Assembly (NCBI GenBank): GCA_964640545.1
Contig: CAZXHL010000023.1
Coordinates: 1-27,888, forward strand
From: JBGSZX01 sp964640545
GTDB lineage: Bacteria > Bdellovibrionota > UBA2428
DNA length: 27,888 nt
Direction: 5' to 3'
The position numbers and the translations under genes were made by a program. This document shows, in pieces, positions 24,983 to 27,888 of this stretch (position 1 is its first letter; each line of letters starts with the position of its first letter). A model generated the notes under the pieces. It was not told the origin of the DNA and did no database searches. It was given only the letters and a program-made list of their open reading frames with translations.

Positions 24983-25020
24983 GGCGATCTCGCGTAGCGA
25001 GATCACTTGGCCTGCGGCCG
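24983..25020. repeat. palindromic intergenic repeat after carD
   Basis: GATCTCGC (24986-24993) and GCGAGATC (24997-25004) form a perfect stem with a GTA loop, followed by GGCC-TGC-GGCC (25009-25019). CTTGGCCTGCGGCCG (25006-25020) is the exact inverse of 4189-4203. Same family as the repeats at 1777 and 4164, lying between the carD stop and its terminator. Confidence 0.8.
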
Positions 25021-25050
25021 GGCGCACAGAGCAAATAAAACTTAGTTAGG

Positions 25051-25086
25051 CCCCGCGGACCGAAAGGTTTGTGGGGTTTTCTTTTC
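25051..25086 (+). terminator. Rho-independent terminator of carD
   Basis: CCCCGCGGACC (25051-25061) pairs with GGTTTGTGGGG (25066-25076), 11 pairs including three G-U, around a stable GAAA tetraloop. A T-rich tract (TTTTCTTTTC) follows directly. It lies about 78 bases after the carD stop, past the palindromic repeat. Confidence 0.88.
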
Positions 25087-25172
25087 TATAATCAGCCCTT
25101 TAGCTGCCAACTTCACCGAACTTTAACAGGTCTCAGCCCCACAAACTCGGTAGACTTGTCACTGAGTAAAAG

Positions 25173-25940
25173 ATGGGTATTTCTACGCGCGATATTTGGA
25201 GAAGTTTTGCATTTGCGGCTTCGGCGTTTGCTATCGTTTGCGCACTTTCATCCCCTCAAGTTTCCGCCGAATACAATGTTAGCGCCCCCGAAGTAAGCGG
25301 ACACCAAACTGATCTGCGCCTCTACAACATGGGCAGCTCTTGCAACGAGCTTATCCGGCGCGCAAGCCAAAGGGGTCGCTATGGAAAGCCAACATCCCCC
25401 TCCTTAAGCAAAAGCAATGTTTCCATATTGGCTGGAGGAGATTTGCCGCGTCCACACCTGATGAAGGAGGCCAGAAAACGAGAATCGCTTTATCTGGAAA
25501 TTGAATCTGGCGGAGCCTTGGCGACTGCCGGATACAAGACAGAACATTTGCCAGAACTAAGAGGTGGAAACGGACATGGCACCTACCTAAGAGACGATGG
25601 AGTCAGAATTCCATATAAATCCAATCCGGACTTACTGGTTGAAGGTCGACCCTTTGATGTTTACTCCCCTGTGGCCGGCGAAGAAATCAGTATCAAAGCC
25701 ATTTCGAGTAAAGTTCGAAAACAGGCCAGGAGGATCGTCGTTAACCTCTCGAGAGCTGAGGGCCTAGATTCAAAATTAGTGATAAAGGATATTCGCGGAA
25801 ACTCTCGACGACCTAAGGGAGTATTGGGAGGACTAGAGGAGGTTTTCGTCATTAAAGACGGAAAAATCATTGAGCACCTTGTGAGGAGCAAAGAAGGCTA
25901 TCAACTCATCCCCTACACAAGGCCTCAGATCAAACACTAA
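25173..25940 (+). CDS. secreted protein with CdiA C-terminal tRNase-like nuclease domain
   Basis: The 255-residue protein has a signal peptide (about 1-32, cut near VSA|EY) and a C-terminal domain (about 95-205) that resembles the CdiA_C tRNA-nuclease toxin domain of contact-dependent inhibition systems, a PD-(D/E)XK-like fold. Visible are E109/E111 in LYLEIESGGALATAGY, LPEL, NPDLLVEGRPFDVYSP (D153, D162), and KVRKQARRIVVNL (K180, Q184). No CdiA filament, CdiB or immunity gene adjoins it; the next gene is convergent. Family match is from memory. It could be a free secreted nuclease or an effector. Weak ribosome site; start set by the signal peptide. Confidence 0.8.
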   Translation: MGISTRDIWRSFAFAASAFAIVCALSSPQVSAEYNVSAPEVSGHQTDLRLYNMGSSCNELIRRASQRGRYGKPTSPSLSKSNVSILAGGDLPRPHLMKEARKRESLYLEIESGGALATAGYKTEHLPELRGGNGHGTYLRDDGVRIPYKSNPDLLVEGRPFDVYSPVAGEEISIKAISSKVRKQARRIVVNLSRAEGLDSKLVIKDIRGNSRRPKGVLGGLEEVFVIKDGKIIEHLVRSKEGYQLIPYTRPQIKH

Positions 25941-25941
25941 A

Positions 25942-26544
25942 CTAATTTTTTATAGCTTCGTTTTTCTCGACAGAAAGAGTACGTCCACCGCGGTAGGCGC
26001 GAAGCAAATCCGAGCCGCTAAGACTTGGGTGCAATGTAGAGAAATTGCTTAGGTCGGCAGCAGTATGTGCTCCCGGATAAGCAAATCCATCATTGAAAAC
26101 CTGTAGAGTATTATTGGAACCACAGTAAACATCTCCGCGCTTCGCAGGATAGACAAATACGGTTTCATTCTCGAATTCACGAATCACATCACAAATAGCA
26201 AATCCATTGATAGGCCCCACAGTTGAAAGAACAACCTTTGAGCGGATCGCGGCCCATCTTAGGCCCAACGCGAAGTCTTCTGCTGTCGCAGAACCGTTCG
26301 GGCGCGTCACACCAATAGAGCTGATCGTCTTTGCGCCAGAGCGAACAAGTCTCATAGCGACATCAGTTGAATGTCGGGTCTCTAATGAGCCAGGATGAAC
26401 ATTCACATGTTCCACAACGGTGTTTTGAATGAACTCAAGATCAAAGTTCGGAGTTCCCCAGACAACAGCCACATCAGAAGCTGAAGCCGAGAAAGAAATT
26501 AAGGCCAAAAGAGATAGTATGGATTTTTTCGCAGTAATTTTCAT
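25942..26544 (-). CDS. secreted protein, possibly a degenerate subtilase-like domain
   Basis: The ATG at 26544, with GGAGG seven bases upstream, gives 200 residues and a signal peptide (MKITAKKSILSLLALISFSASA). The order of segments recalls a subtilase: VAVVWGTPNFDLEFI (in place of the DTG strand), RHSTDVAMRLV (in place of HGTxVA), LRWAAIRSKVVLSTVGP, and FVYPAKRGDVYCGS (in place of the Asn-containing strand). The catalytic Asp and the GTS Ser are absent, so it would be inactive as a protease. The resemblance is weak and may be coincidental. It is convergent with the nuclease gene, one base apart. Confidence 0.72.
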   Translation of the reverse strand: MKITAKKSILSLLALISFSASASDVAVVWGTPNFDLEFIQNTVVEHVNVHPGSLETRHSTDVAMRLVRSGAKTISSIGVTRPNGSATAEDFALGLRWAAIRSKVVLSTVGPINGFAICDVIREFENETVFVYPAKRGDVYCGSNNTLQVFNDGFAYPGAHTAADLSNFSTLHPSLSGSDLLRAYRGGRTLSVEKNEAIKN

Positions 26545-26698
26545 AGTGATTCCTCCCAGAAAACAAGCCGAAATAACGATCTGATTGCTTGCCCTAAGCC
26601 CCAAAGCTAAGCAAATTTTTTGGGTTTATCAAACAGGCGCCAACGCATTGTTAATATTTGAACTTTTCTTTGGGCGAGAGCTTCGCTATGGTGACCCC

Positions 26699-27888
26699 AT
26701 GAGCCAGACGACTCTTCCAACGATTCAGTTTATCAACACCCTTAAGGGCAAAAAGGAAGTTTTTGAGCCCCTCAAAACAGGCGAAGTTTCGATTTATCTC
26801 TGTGGCCCAACAGTTTACGGATACACGCACATTGGAAATGCTCGTGCCGCCCTCGTTGGAGATCTCGTCACCCGTGTTTTTGAATACGCAGGATACAAGG
26901 TCAACTTCGCAAAAAACATCACAGACATTGACGACAAGATCATCACAAAAGCCAACGAAGAAGGCCGCTCCACAAACGATGTCACCACTGAATTTGAAAC
27001 GGCTTATAATGAAGAGATGGATGCGCTCGGCATTCGCAAACCCAATCATACTCCGCATGCCACTGAATATGTGGAACATATGACCCGCATGATTCAAACC
27101 TTGATCGACAAAGACTGTGCCTATGTGGCTGACACTCCTTTTGGAAAAGATGTTTACCTCAGAGTTTCTGCCATGAAAGATTATGGCAAACTTTCCAAGC
27201 GCAAAGTTGAAGACATGCTCGACGGCGCGCGCATTGAAGTCGGCGAAGCCAAAGAAGCTGCCGTCGACAGCACACTATGGAAAGCGGCAAAGCCTGGTGA
27301 ACCTTCATGGAATTTTGAAGGCGTAGGCGAGGGCAGACCCGGCTGGCACATTGAGTGCTCGGCCATGATCGATGCCATCTTTCAAGAAGGTCTCGACATT
27401 CACATGGGCGGACTCGACCTCATTTTCCCGCACCACGAAAATGAAATCGCACAGAGTGAATGTGCACATCCCGAAAAACCTTTTGCAAAATACTGGATCC
27501 ACAACGGGATGCTCACGATTCAACGAGAGAAAATGTCCAAGTCGATTGGTAACGTTTTCAGAACCAATGCCTTCCTAGAAGAGTTTGGGCCTGAGACTTT
27601 GAAATTGATTTGCCTGCAACATCACTACCGCGGACCGATTGATTTTTCTGATGAACTAAACCTTAGAACTGAAGCTCTTGTGGAAAGACTTTATAGGGCG
27701 AAGGCAAAATATTTGGAACACGAATCAGCTAGCTGCCAGGACTCGGAATTACCAGGAACCTTTGGCAACTTAGCGAAGATGGACGAGGCGCTATACGACG
27801 ATTTCAATAGCGCCAAAGCTATTGGATTTGCCCTAGGCGCACTCCGAACTTGCTTCAAGGAAGACAAGCCAGAGCTATGGTCAGCTTG
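26699..27888 (+). CDS. cysS: cysteinyl-tRNA synthetase (5' part, runs off the window)
   Basis: The frame is open from ATG 26699 to the end, about 396 residues of an enzyme that usually has about 460-480. It charges tRNA-Cys and is a class I synthetase. Motifs are CGPTVYGYTHIGNARA (C35; HIGN 44-47 as the HIGH motif), WHIECSAM (Cys220), GGLDLIFPHHENEIAQ (His245/His246 and Glu, zinc ligands in the family), and KMSKSIGN (278-285). GGTGA a few bases upstream may be the ribosome site. The gene is divergent from the 25942-26544 gene across about 154 bases. The C-terminal anticodon-binding part lies outside the window. Confidence 0.97.
   Translation, partial: MSQTTLPTIQFINTLKGKKEVFEPLKTGEVSIYLCGPTVYGYTHIGNARAALVGDLVTRVFEYAGYKVNFAKNITDIDDKIITKANEEGRSTNDVTTEFETAYNEEMDALGIRKPNHTPHATEYVEHMTRMIQTLIDKDCAYVADTPFGKDVYLRVSAMKDYGKLSKRKVEDMLDGARIEVGEAKEAAVDSTLWKAAKPGEPSWNFEGVGEGRPGWHIECSAMIDAIFQEGLDIHMGGLDLIFPHHENEIAQSECAHPEKPFAKYWIHNGMLTIQREKMSKSIGNVFRTNAFLEEFGPETLKLICLQHHYRGPIDFSDELNLRTEALVERLYRAKAKYLEHESASCQDSELPGTFGNLAKMDEALYDDFNSAKAIGFALGALRTCFKEDKPELWSA

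Noticed and set aside
25087..25092. TATAAT upstream of the secreted nuclease gene
   Set aside because: It lies in the T-rich tail of the carD terminator and has no -35 at a usable spacing.
26651..27097. 148-residue open frame on the minus strand
   Set aside because: It is antisense to cysS and its promoter region.

Overview
The window looks like a chromosomal piece of a Gram-negative predatory or predator-related bacterium of the Bdellovibrionota (Bdellovibrio-like). This is an inference. It rests on a TIGR02147-type regulator, a CarD regulator, a PATAN/DUF4388 protein next to a FliG-like protein, a deltaproteobacterial-style pilin motif, a very high share of secreted hydrolases, lipoproteins and outer-membrane barrels, and short palindromic intergenic repeats. 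No rRNA, phage, transposase or CRISPR array was seen. There is one tRNA (Val, UAC).

Layout. 1-2000: a small acidic secreted protein with a terminator, an S1/P1 nuclease with all nine zinc ligands, a tandem palindromic repeat, and tRNA-Val with its own promoter. 2074-4265: an outer-membrane-like lipoprotein, a lipidated pilin-like protein, a small beta-barrel, and a second palindromic repeat. 4267-7689 (minus): a three-gene unit of secreted subtilase, a PATAN/FHA-like protein, and a stand-alone FliG C-terminal-type protein. 7815-12887 (minus): a tight five-gene operon that reads as peptidoglycan sugar salvage, in the order AmgK-like kinase, MurU-like nucleotidyltransferase, two oligopeptide-type ABC permeases, NagZ. 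12953-17140: a large secreted modular protein, a patatin phospholipase, and a HTH/coiled-coil protein paired with a TPR-SH3 membrane protein. 17163-22896: a secreted three-gene unit (beta-helix protein, possible MACPF-like protein, unknown), then a TIGR02147 regulator divergent from a pectate lyase with a perfect dyad between them. 22908-25086: YggS, Maf, and CarD with a good promoter, a TTG start and a strong terminator. 25173-27888: a secreted CdiA-CT-like nuclease, a possible degenerate subtilase, and the start of cysS, which runs off the end.

How the genes work together. The clearest functional unit is 7815-12887. NagZ would release sugars from imported muropeptides, and the kinase and uridylyltransferase would return MurNAc to UDP-MurNAc. 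The permeases would bring the substrate in, but no ATPase or binding protein is in view. Much of the rest (nuclease, subtilase, patatin, pectate lyase, possible pore former, CDI-like nuclease) fits a cell that degrades macromolecules of other organisms. The most novel-looking items are the FliG-like/PATAN pair, the signal-peptide-bearing CDI-type nuclease, and the secreted unit at 17163-19950. All functions are read from sequence motifs by eye; no database search was run.
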